From the NCBI GenBank assembly GCA_041398025.1, contig JAWKVM010000019.1, positions 62,001 through 126,000 of the forward strand: a stretch of DNA of 64,000 bases, written 5' to 3'. This document shows positions 1 through 7,072 of this stretch, piece after piece. How positions within the stretch are numbered: position 1 is the stretch's first letter; each line of letters begins with the position of its first letter. The notes below the pieces were generated by a model. That model made no database searches. It was not told the origin of the DNA and worked only from the letters and a program-made list of their open reading frames with translations. The translations under genes were made by a program, and so were the position numbers. The DNA is from JANQPX01 sp041398025 (lineage in GTDB: Bacteria; Pseudomonadota; Alphaproteobacteria; Geminicoccales; Geminicoccaceae).

Positions 1-723
1 GAAGTTCACGGCCGGCGGAAAGGTCTTGACCGAAAGGGTGCGGACCCGCGTCTCGCCCAGCCACAGACCATCCCGATCGTGGCGGACATCGACATCGTCA
101 TCGAACAGCTGTTCGGCGATCAGCCGCTGGTCGTCGATCGGGACCGCGCCGCGCCGACGCCAGGGCGCATGGCGGCCCCGATTGAGGAACGGTGCGAGAG
201 CGCTGGCATAGCGCTTCGGATCGAGATGGATGGGGGCGACACCGACATCGCGAAGGCACTGCTCGGCGCGCCGCTGCAGGGCACCGACGCTCTCCATGTC
301 CTGATCGTTGGGCTGGCGCGCGCCGTCGATCGGCACCTTCATGGTGATGATCAATTGAAAGTCGCGCACGAAGGTCGCGGTTTGCGGCAGGGCGCGATGG
401 GTCCCTGCCTCCAAGAAAGCAAGCCGATCCTTGGCGGCGTGGCGCAGGATCGGTGCATTGTCAGGGCTGTGAAGCGCCTCGACCGCATAGGTGAACGGTT
501 TGATGTTGGGCGACGCCGTCAGACAAAAGGACATCATCGTGCCGGCTGGCCAGTCTTCTTCGAGAAGGACGCGCAAGCGGCTCTCGGTCTTGTCGTCACC
601 GCCGGTCAAGGGCTGACAAAGGAAGCCGAAGGCCAGGGTCTGATCGGCGCAAAAGAACAGCTTCTGGTCAGGCTCATAGGCGAGGACCGGCAGCAGCGAT
701 CCGGTTCGGTCTTCGGCGGTCAT
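1..723 (-). CDS. traC: TraC-like T4SS ATPase, N-terminal part (cut by window edge)
   Basis: An open frame on the minus strand starts at an ATG at 723 and runs off the left edge without a stop, giving 241 residues. The product resembles the N-terminal domain of F-type TraC, the VirB4-class ATPase that powers pilus assembly at the inner membrane. The segment includes the region around residues 175-241 that precedes the ATPase core in this family. The Walker motifs would lie beyond the edge and cannot be checked. The ATG overlaps the stop codon of the Dsb-like gene by four bases (ATGA), so the two are probably translationally coupled. The family call rests on position and general similarity. Confidence 0.7.
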   Translation of the reverse strand, partial: MTAEDRTGSLLPVLAYEPDQKLFFCADQTLAFGFLCQPLTGGDDKTESRLRVLLEEDWPAGTMMSFCLTASPNIKPFTYAVEALHSPDNAPILRHAAKDRLAFLEAGTHRALPQTATFVRDFQLIITMKVPIDGARQPNDQDMESVGALQRRAEQCLRDVGVAPIHLDPKRYASALAPFLNRGRHAPWRRRGAVPIDDQRLIAEQLFDDDVDVRHDRDGLWLGETRVRTLSVKTFPPAVNF

Positions 724-1229
724 GGTTTGGTTCCTCGGGCGAGCCAGGCATCGAGATCCGTGCGGAGACCCTGGCTGACGTCGCCATCCGATCGAATGAT
801 GAAGGGCACAGCTACGATCCGCCGGCGCTTCGCCTCGGCGTAGCGCGCTTCGATCCGGCCAAGGTCGCAGGGTTCCCGTTGCGGCAGGATGATGTCCTGA
901 TGCAGCAAAAACGCACGGACGGCCGCATCGTGATCGGCGGCGCAGGCCATGGCGCGCACGCGCTGGGCGTCGTAGCTGGTGAACGAGATGGGCAGGACGA
1001 TGACGCGGTAGCGTTCCGCCAGGGCCGGCAGGTGGTCGACCAGCTGCCGGCAATAGGGACAGCTTGGTGCGGTGAACACGACGACCTCGTCATGACCTTC
1101 GCCCAAGACGATGGGCGCAAACCGATCCCATCCACCGGTCGCCGAACCAGCATGTGCTGTGACAGTAGAGGCGAGCGCCATCAGGCACGCAGCGGCCATC
1201 GACAGCCTCCGCCGAGACGTGATCGTCAT
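720..1229 (-). CDS. Periplasmic thioredoxin-fold protein (TrbB/DsbC-like) of the transfer operon
   Basis: A 169-residue protein with an N-terminal signal peptide (arginines at 6-8, hydrophobic core about 11-24, probable cleavage after AHA) and a thioredoxin-type active site CPYC near residue 57. Proteins of this type (TrbB, DsbC) form or isomerise disulfides in secretion proteins such as TraU, TraN and TraH in the periplasm. It sits between the pilin gene and traC, where F-like operons often place a Dsb-like gene. It overlaps traC by four bases. The substrate is inferred from family knowledge. Confidence 0.75.
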   Translation of the reverse strand: MTITSRRRLSMAAACLMALASTVTAHAGSATGGWDRFAPIVLGEGHDEVVVFTAPSCPYCRQLVDHLPALAERYRVIVLPISFTSYDAQRVRAMACAADHDAAVRAFLLHQDIILPQREPCDLGRIEARYAEAKRRRIVAVPFIIRSDGDVSQGLRTDLDAWLARGTKP

Positions 1230-1254
1230 GGTGATGTCGCTTTCTGCTGATGCG

Positions 1255-1617
1255 CTACGGCGCTGCGGATTCGATCACGGCGAGCACCGCCGGCAGTTGG
1301 TTGGCGACCATCGGATGCTGAACCACGGTCGCGGTGACGATGTTGTCAACGATGGTCGGCGCGTTGACCAAACCGAGCGCGCTGGCAACGCCGATGCCGA
1401 AGGCCGCGATGCTCTGCCGGGCGATGCCGATGGCCACGCCGGCAACCACCATGACCACGGCAATGATCCGCCCGAGGATGCCTTCCACCCAATCGGTCAG
1501 CGTGTCATAGACTTCCGAGAATTCTTCGCCGCCACCGCCGGCGAAGGCATCCGGCGATGCGACGAAAAAGGTGCCTGCGGCCAGGGCGGCAAGGGGAAGT
1601 GTCTGTCTGATCTTCAT
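1255..1617 (-). CDS. traA: TraA-like conjugative pilin precursor
   Basis: A 120-residue protein with a signal peptide (residues 1 to about 26, ending AFA), a glycine-rich stretch, and two hydrophobic helices (about 46-70 and 72-95). This is the plan of F-type TraA propilins, which are cleaved and packed in the inner membrane before pilus polymerisation. The ATG has an upstream GGAGATCGA ribosome site. It is the first gene of the traA-dsb-traC operon. A 42-bp inverted-repeat box lies 50 bases upstream of the start, suggesting control by the element's activator. Pilins diverge quickly, so the call rests on architecture and position. Confidence 0.75.
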   Translation of the reverse strand: MKIRQTLPLAALAAGTFFVASPDAFAGGGGEEFSEVYDTLTDWVEGILGRIIAVVMVVAGVAIGIARQSIAAFGIGVASALGLVNAPTIVDNIVTATVVQHPMVANQLPAVLAVIESAAP

Positions 1618-1667
1618 GTTCGATCTCCAATTGTCGAAGAGATCACAACACGAAAATGAATGACGAT

Positions 1668-1709
1668 GTTGCCCGCACGGACACCAAAATCGGGCTCCGT
1701 GCGGGCAAC
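1668..1709 (-). promoter_or_regulatory. 42-bp transfer box, copy 1 (upstream of traA)
   Basis: Arms GTTGCCCGCAC and GTGCGGGCAAC face each other. In this copy the pairing extends to 14 bp (GGA with TCC inside the arms). The central part GACACCAAAATCGGG is conserved in the other copies at 16638, 32015 and 33997. The box ends 50 bases before the traA start. It could be an activator operator or a structured leader, and position and conservation favour an operator. Confidence 0.7.
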
Positions 1710-1805
1710 ACGCGTCTCCTGTCCGATGCCATCATGGAGCACCAATCTGGATCGAGGTCACGGTTCCAGCCGGCCTCGATCGCCCCTGGCAAAGGACGAC
1801 AAGGC

Positions 1806-2372
1806 ATGCAAACCCCAGCTGATGGAGCCGTCACCCTGGTCCCGCCATCAGGCGCGTATATCAATCCCCTCTATGAGTTTTGGCAGCGGCATCCCGATCT
1901 CGTCGATGATGCCGCCTGTTTGTGGGATCAGTCAGAGCAGGTGCCGTGTTTGTGCCAGCGCTTTTTGGTCTATCTCAGCACCGACCTGTACTGGGTCACG
2001 CGCGACGGCGCATCGCCGATTGTTTTCGACGCTTTCGCCGCCGGGCTTTCGAGCTATCGAGCTTCCCAGGATGCCGAGGTCGAAACGGAGCCCTGCACCG
2101 TGAGCCTTGCTCCCTATCGCGCCTTCATCGATGCGGCCCTTGACCATGCCGCTGCGAGGCTGAGCTCCATCATGCTGATGGACGAACAGCGTGTCTGGGC
2201 ACCGGCAGCCGGGAAGCCGCTTCAGCCCTGGCTCGCGCAACGTCGCCACGACATCGCTGTGCTGCACCGGTCGTTCGGCGATGACCACCAGCAATACGTT
2301 CGGACGGTGCTGCGGAACTACGTTCTCGAGCGAAGGGATCGGTGGCTCGACGACCTGGAATGCTCGTCTTGA
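1806..2372 (+). CDS. Hypothetical protein, divergent from traA
   Basis: A 188-residue protein of unknown function. An upstream ATG at 1656 in the same frame would read through the 42-bp box, so the ATG at 1806, preceded by AAAGGACGACAAGGC, is preferred. The product has no signal peptide or membrane segment. It is rich in aromatic residues in the first half (YINPLYEFW, YLSTDLYWV) and arginine-rich near the end (RNYVLERRDRWLDDLE). It is transcribed away from traA, so the box may serve both directions. It may be an element-specific accessory gene. I do not recognise the family. Confidence 0.5.
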   Translation: MQTPADGAVTLVPPSGAYINPLYEFWQRHPDLVDDAACLWDQSEQVPCLCQRFLVYLSTDLYWVTRDGASPIVFDAFAAGLSSYRASQDAEVETEPCTVSLAPYRAFIDAALDHAAARLSSIMLMDEQRVWAPAAGKPLQPWLAQRRHDIAVLHRSFGDDHQQYVRTVLRNYVLERRDRWLDDLECSS

Positions 2373-2495
2373 AATCGGTCGAAGGGCGCTGTCGCTGAAG
2401 CCTCACGAGCGTTGTGTCGTCCACGACACCTTTCCAGGCCAAGCTCGCTTAACCCGGGTCAATAACCCGGAACGTCTTCCGATCTGGTGCTACCG

Positions 2496-2981
2496 CTAAG
2501 CAGCGTCGTACGCAGCCTCCAAAGCCGCGACGTCGAGCTTTTTCATGGGATGCATGGCCTTCAGCATGGCGTTGATCTTCGCCTTCTCGCCGCTGTCCAG
2601 GAATTCTCCGATCCTCTGCGGCGTGATCTGCCAGGGAACGCCAAAGCGGTCTTTGAGCCAGCCGCACTGCACTTCGCGGCCGCCGTTCGCCGTCAACGCG
2701 TTCCAGAGCCGGTCGGTCTCGGCCTGATCCTTCGTGGTCACGGCAATCGACATCATGTCGTTGTGCTCCTGATGCGGACCGGCCTGCAAAATGGAAAACG
2801 GCGCGCCCGCAAGCGTGAATTCGATGATCTGCACGCCCTCATCCTCGCCCGTCACCATGTGCTCGAAGCGATGCTCGTCCTTAACCTCCGAATTCGGCAG
2901 AAGCGATGTGTAAAAGCGCGCCGCCTCCAAGCCATCTTTCTCGAGCCAGATGCAGGTGTTGACTTGGGACCTATCTGTCAT
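2496..2981 (-). CDS. VOC-superfamily protein (PhnB / 3-demethylubiquinone methyltransferase-like fold)
   Basis: 161 residues, resembling the family formerly labelled 3-demethylubiquinone-9 3-methyltransferase, which folds as a VOC (glyoxalase-type) domain. Recognisable parts are the N-terminal CIWLEKDGLEAARFYTSLLP, the middle SIAVTTKDQAETDRLWNAL, and the C-terminal FGVPWQITP strand. An AGGAGA ribosome site precedes the ATG. The substrate is unknown. Members are often stress- or xenobiotic-related. It heads a small cargo block between the pilin and traG operons and is not expected to have a role in transfer. Confidence 0.8.
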   Translation of the reverse strand: MTDRSQVNTCIWLEKDGLEAARFYTSLLPNSEVKDEHRFEHMVTGEDEGVQIIEFTLAGAPFSILQAGPHQEHNDMMSIAVTTKDQAETDRLWNALTANGGREVQCGWLKDRFGVPWQITPQRIGEFLDSGEKAKINAMLKAMHPMKKLDVAALEAAYDAA

Positions 2982-3074
2982 CGTCGTCTCCTATGACCTT
3001 CGACAAAGCGGTGTCTGGAAAATCGCCCTGTTGAGCCATCACACTCCAAAATCTTCATGTCCAACCGACGGCTG

Positions 3075-3494
3075 TCAGAACCACATGTCCTTCACGGTTC
3101 GGCCATCCCTCGGCAGATCTTTCCAGGTCTCATGTCCGTCAAAATGGTCGATGGGCAAGGTTTCGATCGGGCTCGGGTCGGTCATGCGCAGGTTGACCGC
3201 CGTCCATTTCCGGCCGTCGTCGCCGGGCTTGGTCGCGACATAGTGAGTGACGCAGCCGCATTCGGGGCAGAAGTGAAAGTCGAGAGCGCCGCCATCGGCG
3301 CGGCGATAGCTGCTGGTCGCGCCGTCGACGTGGATGTCATGGCCGATATGGCCGTAGGCCCAAAGGACCCCGTAGCGCCGGCAGATCGTGCAGCTGCAGG
3401 CCGTCGCCGATTCGGGAAGCGCATCGAGCGTCCAGGCCACACGTCCGCAATGACAGGTTCCTCTCAGCGTTCCGCCATCGCCCTTGTTCGTCAT
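3075..3494 (-). CDS. GFA-family (glutathione-dependent formaldehyde-activating-like) zinc protein
   Basis: 139 residues with the cysteine pattern of the GFA family: TCHCGRVAW near residue 13, CSCTICRR near 33-40, and CPECGC near 73-78. These hold two zinc ions. Most members have no proven substrate, so activity on S-hydroxymethylglutathione should not be assumed. The start is the ATG at 3494, which overlaps the stop of the upstream VOC gene (ATGA), so the two are coupled. A longer in-frame start at 3656 would lie inside the VOC gene and is rejected. Confidence 0.85.
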   Translation of the reverse strand: MTNKGDGGTLRGTCHCGRVAWTLDALPESATACSCTICRRYGVLWAYGHIGHDIHVDGATSSYRRADGGALDFHFCPECGCVTHYVATKPGDDGRKWTAVNLRMTDPSPIETLPIDHFDGHETWKDLPRDGRTVKDMWF

Positions 3495-4276
3495 TTCTTG
3501 CCGACCAGCGCGAAGAAGGCGCCCTCTGGATCGACGCCGTTCAGAGCGAAGTCGCCGCCAGGAATCTCCATGGGACCGTTGACGATCTGCCCGCCATTCT
3601 CCTTGATATAGCCAACGGCCGCATCGATGCTCGGCACCCGGAAATAGAAGCTCCAAAGGGACATGGGCATGTCATCGGGCTTCTTCATCATGGCGCCGAA
3701 CATGAAGTCGCGCTCGGCGCCGTTCCTCATCATCTCATATTCGCCCATCGGCCCCATATCCATGCTGTCGGCCTTCACCCAGCCGAAGGCATCGCCGTAG
3801 AACGCCTTCGCGCCCGCCGGATCGCTGGTAGCCAGCTCGTTCCAGGCACAATGGCCCTCGCGTGGCTCATGGGTGGCAAAACTTTCGCTCGCTCGGTCGG
3901 AGGAACCGCGCATGATGTAGAAGTGCGCTCCCTGAGGATCTTTGACGAACGCCAGACGGCCGACGTCAGGGATGTCCCGCGGCTGCATCTGGATCTCGCC
4001 GCCTGCTGCGGCGATCGCCTCCGCCGAGGCGTCGACATCGTCGACGCCGATATAACCGGCCCAGAGCGGACGCGCGCCGTTTTCCTGCATCTCCGACGTC
4101 AACGGCATCACGCCGCCGACGTCCGTTCCGTCCTTGGAAAACAGGCGGTAGTCCATGCCCGGCTGACCGGCATGCTTGAAACGCCAGCCGAGCAGGCCGC
4201 CGTAAAAGTTCCCCGCCGCGTCGGCGTCGGTCGTCATCAATTCGTACCAGATGAAATCGCCGTGCTGGTTGGTCAT
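3491..4276 (-). CDS. Two-domain VOC-family protein
   Basis: 261 residues formed by two VOC/glyoxalase repeats, about 1-125 and 140-261. Each begins with the strand FIWYELMTTD or CAWNELATSD and ends with the DPQGAHFYI or DPEGAFFAL strand typical of the fold. The family binds metal or small molecules and has varied functions, and none is evident here. The start is supported by a GGAGAACGCAG site. It lies in a minus-strand cargo run with the GFA and DUF1428 genes, opposite the ArsR unit. Confidence 0.85.
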   Translation of the reverse strand: MTNQHGDFIWYELMTTDADAAGNFYGGLLGWRFKHAGQPGMDYRLFSKDGTDVGGVMPLTSEMQENGARPLWAGYIGVDDVDASAEAIAAAGGEIQMQPRDIPDVGRLAFVKDPQGAHFYIMRGSSDRASESFATHEPREGHCAWNELATSDPAGAKAFYGDAFGWVKADSMDMGPMGEYEMMRNGAERDFMFGAMMKKPDDMPMSLWSFYFRVPSIDAAVGYIKENGGQIVNGPMEIPGGDFALNGVDPEGAFFALVGKK

Positions 4277-4303
4277 CTGCGTTCTCCGCTGTCGGTTCTT
4301 TGG

Positions 4304-4663
4304 TCAGGCCTTCCGGTGAAGGATGGTTTGAAATCCGCTGTAGATCATCCGCTTGCCGTTGAAGATCTCGTTGGGCGCAAACGACGCGAAACGCGGATCA
4401 TCCATGGCTTTTCGGTTGCCCTCGTCGCGCGCTGCCTTCGTCGGCCAGACGATCCAGGAAAGGACGACGGTTTCGCCCTTTTCCGCTTTGACCGCGCGGT
4501 AGAAGTCGGTCACCTCCCCTTTCATCAAGTCGTCGCCCCAAGTCTCGACGACTTCCAGCGCGCCATGGTCAAGAAAGACGCTCGCCGCGACCTCGGCCAG
4601 TCTGACGTATTCGTTCTTGCTGGCTTCAGGAACCGGGATCAGGAACCCATCGACATAGCTCAT
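4304..4663 (-). CDS. DUF1428 family protein
   Basis: 119 residues starting at the ATG at 4663 (MSYVDGFLIPVP). The pattern YVDGFLIPVPEASKNEYVRLAE, then ALEVVETWGDDL, SWIVWPTKAARDEGNRK and GKRMIYSGF, is characteristic of DUF1428, a ferredoxin-like dimeric alpha/beta-barrel protein of unknown role. A longer frame start at 4687 has no better ribosome site. It is divergent from the arsR unit and probably shares its control region. Confidence 0.85.
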   Translation of the reverse strand: MSYVDGFLIPVPEASKNEYVRLAEVAASVFLDHGALEVVETWGDDLMKGEVTDFYRAVKAEKGETVVLSWIVWPTKAARDEGNRKAMDDPRFASFAPNEIFNGKRMIYSGFQTILHRKA

Positions 4664-4700
4664 CGATCTCGACCTCCGTCTTTGCAAACCGTCTCATCGC

Positions 4701-4744
4701 TTGTAAATTCCTCAGCAGATCTATAATAACATGAGCATATGAGC
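4701..4744. promoter_or_regulatory. Intergenic control region between DUF1428 and arsR-like genes
   Basis: An AT-rich gap between divergent genes holds TTGTAA (4701) and TATAAT (4722), 15 bases apart, a promoter candidate toward the ArsR gene. Just downstream are two direct copies of ATGAGC (4731 and 4739), spaced eight bases start to start. They are a possible operator for the ArsR-type protein encoded next. Confidence 0.4.
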
Positions 4745-4756
4745 AAGAGGTGATAT

Positions 4757-5068
4757 ATGCTGGATGCTACCTTCTCGGCGCTGTCGGATCCGACCCGGCG
4801 CGCGATCGTCGGCCTCCTCGCTAACCAGGAGTTGTCCGTCGGCAAAGTCGTTGAAAACTTCGGCCTGACCCAATCGGCGATTTCTCGGCATCTCGACGTC
4901 CTGGAAAACGCGCGGTTGATCGAACGCCGCCGTGTCGGCCAGCGCCGCGTTTGCTCGCTGAGCACCGGACCGCTGCAGGAGCTGAGCGAGTGGCTCGAAG
5001 CCTATCGCCGGTTTTGGGAGGGCTCGTTGAAGCGGCTCGACAAAACGATGGCGCGGAAAAAGCGGTGA
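4757..5068 (+). CDS. ArsR-family winged-helix repressor
   Basis: 103 residues. The N-terminal FSALSDPTRRAIVGLLANQELSVGKV and recognition helix region LTQSAISRHLDVLENARLIERRRVGQRR are standard for ArsR-type winged helices. No metal-binding cysteine pair is seen, which fits the subgroup that travels with SRPBCC (AHSA1-like) genes. The stop overlaps the GTG start of the next gene. It probably autoregulates this small operon through the ATGAGC repeats just upstream. The signal is unknown. Confidence 0.9.
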   Translation: MLDATFSALSDPTRRAIVGLLANQELSVGKVVENFGLTQSAISRHLDVLENARLIERRRVGQRRVCSLSTGPLQELSEWLEAYRRFWEGSLKRLDKTMARKKR

Positions 5069-5559
5069 GCCGAACCCGTGCAGAAGGGCGGCTTGAAGTT
5101 CGCCATACGGTCGACGCCCCCCTCGACGATGTGTTCGATGCCTGGATCGAGCCGCGCCTCCTGGAAACCTGGTGGGGCCCGGAAGGCTACCAGACGGTCG
5201 TCGAAAAGCTCGAAGCGCGGGCCGGTGGCCGCTTCATTTTTCAGATGACGGCGCCGTCCGGCGCATCCTGTCCGATGACCGGGACCTATATCGAGGTGCA
5301 CCGGCCGACCTCGCTCTCGTTCGAGGTTGCGGATCACTGCGTCGCCGACATGCCGGACACCGTCAGATCACCGTCGAGACCTTCCAGAGTCGACATTCGG
5401 TTCGAAGCCAAAGGCGACAAGACGGATATTGTCCTCGTTCAGACCGGCCTCGCCCTCGACTATCAAATGCTGGCCCAGATCGGCTGGGGGCAGAGCCTCG
5501 AACGCCTTAGACGTTCTCAATGGATTTCGACCGGCGTTGCAGAGGACTGTTCCCGCTAG
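5065..5559 (+). CDS. SRPBCC / AHSA1-like domain protein
   Basis: 164 residues starting at a GTG (5065) that overlaps the arsR stop. The START-like fold is indicated by LEVRHTVDAPLDDVFDAWIEPRLLETWWGP, then GGRFIFQM and GTYIEVHRPTSLSFEV. This family pairs with ArsR-type regulators in many genomes and may bind a hydrophobic ligand. The C-terminal end (RLRRSQWISTGVAEDCSR) departs from the usual LAHLKALLE helix, suggesting a short frame slip near the end. Confidence 0.8.
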   Translation: MSRTRAEGRLEVRHTVDAPLDDVFDAWIEPRLLETWWGPEGYQTVVEKLEARAGGRFIFQMTAPSGASCPMTGTYIEVHRPTSLSFEVADHCVADMPDTVRSPSRPSRVDIRFEAKGDKTDIVLVQTGLALDYQMLAQIGWGQSLERLRRSQWISTGVAEDCSR

Positions 5560-5608
5560 CGGGGTGTTGATGCTCATAGAGGCTGCAGCGCTGAGAGGAG
5601 GACACCGA

Positions 5609-6025
5609 ATGACCGGCACCATCATCCCGACCCTGCGCTACGACGATGCGTCGCGCATGATCGCGTGGCTTTGCGACACCTTCGGATTTGCCAGACATCT
5701 CGTCGTCCAAGACGATGACGGCGGCATCGCCCACGCCCAGCTTGTCCTCGGCGAGGCCATGATCATGCTCGGCAGCGCCCGAGAAGCCGCGTTCGGCAAG
5801 CTGCAGCAGACGCCGGCGGCGCTCGGCGGGACGACGCAAAGTCCCTATATCGTCGTGCCGGAGGTCGACGATCTCTGCGGCAAAGCCAGGGCTGCCGGTG
5901 CGGAGATCGTCATGGAGCCGAAGGACGAGGACTATGGAGGGCGTGGGTTTTCATGCCGCGATCCGGAAGGTCATTTGTGGAATTTCGGCACCTACGATCC
6001 ATGGCAGACCGATCGTTCCCCATGA
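5609..6025 (+). CDS. VOC-family glyoxalase-like protein
   Basis: 138 residues starting after a strong GAGAGGAGGAC site. The features IPTLRYDDASRMIAWLCDTFGF, then a central variable region and FSCRDPEGHLWNFGTYDPW at the end, are those of single-domain VOC proteins close to the PhnB-like group. It is third in the arsR operon and overlaps the next gene by four bases. The substrate is unknown. Confidence 0.85.
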   Translation: MTGTIIPTLRYDDASRMIAWLCDTFGFARHLVVQDDDGGIAHAQLVLGEAMIMLGSAREAAFGKLQQTPAALGGTTQSPYIVVPEVDDLCGKARAAGAEIVMEPKDEDYGGRGFSCRDPEGHLWNFGTYDPWQTDRSP

Positions 6026-6660
6026 CCATGACCATGACCATGATCATCGACATCGAGGATTATTTTTCAAAAGGATGCGGACGCTGCGCACGATTCTCCA
6101 CGCCGGACTGCTCGACGCGTCAATGGAACCCTGGCCTGAAGGAACTTCGTCGGATTTGCCTCGATGCCGGGCTCGCCGAGATGGTGAAGTGGGCGCATCC
6201 TTGCTACATGCATGCAGGCCGCAATATCGTGATCCTCGGCGCGTTTCGCGGCGACTTTCGCATGAGCTTCTTCAACGCCGCCCTGATGAAAGACCCCGAC
6301 GGCGTGCTCGAAAAGCAGGGACCGAACACGCAGCATCCCGACATGATCCGCTTCGAGAACAACGGCCAAGTGGCCGAATTGGAGCCGATCATTCACTCCT
6401 ATCTGAAGGAGGCCATGGGTTATGCGCAGGCCGGCGTCAAAGCGCCAAAAGAGCAGAGCGCCATCGAGTTGCCCGAAGAGCTGGCGGAAGCTTTGGAGGC
6501 TGATCACGAACTCGCCGAAGCCTTTTACAGTCTGACGCCTGGGCGTCGGAAGAGCTATGTAATCAATCTCAACTCGGCCAAGAAACCCGCTACCAGAGTT
6601 TCGCGCATTGCCAAATTCCGCGACAAGATTTTTGCGGGAAAGGGCGCAACTGAGCGATGA
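6022..6660 (+). CDS. YdeI/OmpD-associated family protein (DUF1801-like)
   Basis: 212 residues. The first residues come from a short ACC-ATG repeat (MTMTMTM), so the exact start is uncertain. The core WNPGLKELRRICLDAGLAEMVKWAHPCYM..NIVILGAFRGDFRMSFFNAALM matches the YdeI-type DUF1801 fold, and the C-terminus ends with the bacteriocin-protection-like helix SLTPGRRKSYVINLNSAKK and RVSRIAKF. The role is unknown, although some members protect against toxins or antibiotics. It is the last gene of the arsR operon. Confidence 0.8.
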   Translation: MTMTMTMIIDIEDYFSKGCGRCARFSTPDCSTRQWNPGLKELRRICLDAGLAEMVKWAHPCYMHAGRNIVILGAFRGDFRMSFFNAALMKDPDGVLEKQGPNTQHPDMIRFENNGQVAELEPIIHSYLKEAMGYAQAGVKAPKEQSAIELPEELAEALEADHELAEAFYSLTPGRRKSYVINLNSAKKPATRVSRIAKFRDKIFAGKGATER

Positions 6661-6802
6661 GCTGATCGTTCAAGAGTCCGCATGGTTCACCTGCGGTCCT
6701 TTCCACCCACTCCTGCTAGCGGACGGATGACGCTTCTAGCCAAAGGCGGCATGTCTACGTTAGATTTTCGGAACCGAGGAGCAATTCGCATATGGATTAG
6801 CC

Positions 6803-7042
6803 ATGGTAACCGCTGGCCTCTACATATTCTTTTTCATTATCTTGATCATCTCTATCTACCGTCGTATTCGGGGATTGGACGACATGCATGCCCCGCGTAG
6901 TTGGTTCCAGCAAATGAAAGACAGAGAAGAGACGGAACGCTCCATACAACAAGCGTATGACGAAGCCGAGCGGCGTCGTGCGATGACGGAGCAGTCATCG
7001 GATGATTATCGGCGCCAAAGAGATCTCGAAATACTCGGCTGA
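6803..7042 (+). CDS. Small single-pass membrane protein
   Basis: 79 residues: one N-terminal membrane helix (GLYIFFFIILIISIY, residues 5-19), then a highly charged segment rich in Arg, Glu and Gln that is probably helical. No family is recognised. It converges with traG, leaving only 30 bases between them. Codon use and AT content look slightly unlike the neighbouring tra genes. Confidence 0.5.
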   Translation: MVTAGLYIFFFIILIISIYRRIRGLDDMHAPRSWFQQMKDREETERSIQQAYDEAERRRAMTEQSSDDYRRQRDLEILG

Positions 7043-7072
7043 TTTTCGAGGCGATCAGCGGGCTTTCAGATC

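Noticed and set aside
79..843. Plus-strand open frame of 254 codons
   Set aside because: It lies antisense to the partial traC and the Dsb-like gene, whose products show clear motifs. GC-rich third positions produce long shadows here.
2471..2492. TCTTCCGATCT resembling a sequencing adapter end
   Set aside because: It is only an 11-base match, the flanking sequence does not follow the adapter, and the neighbouring genes read through normally.
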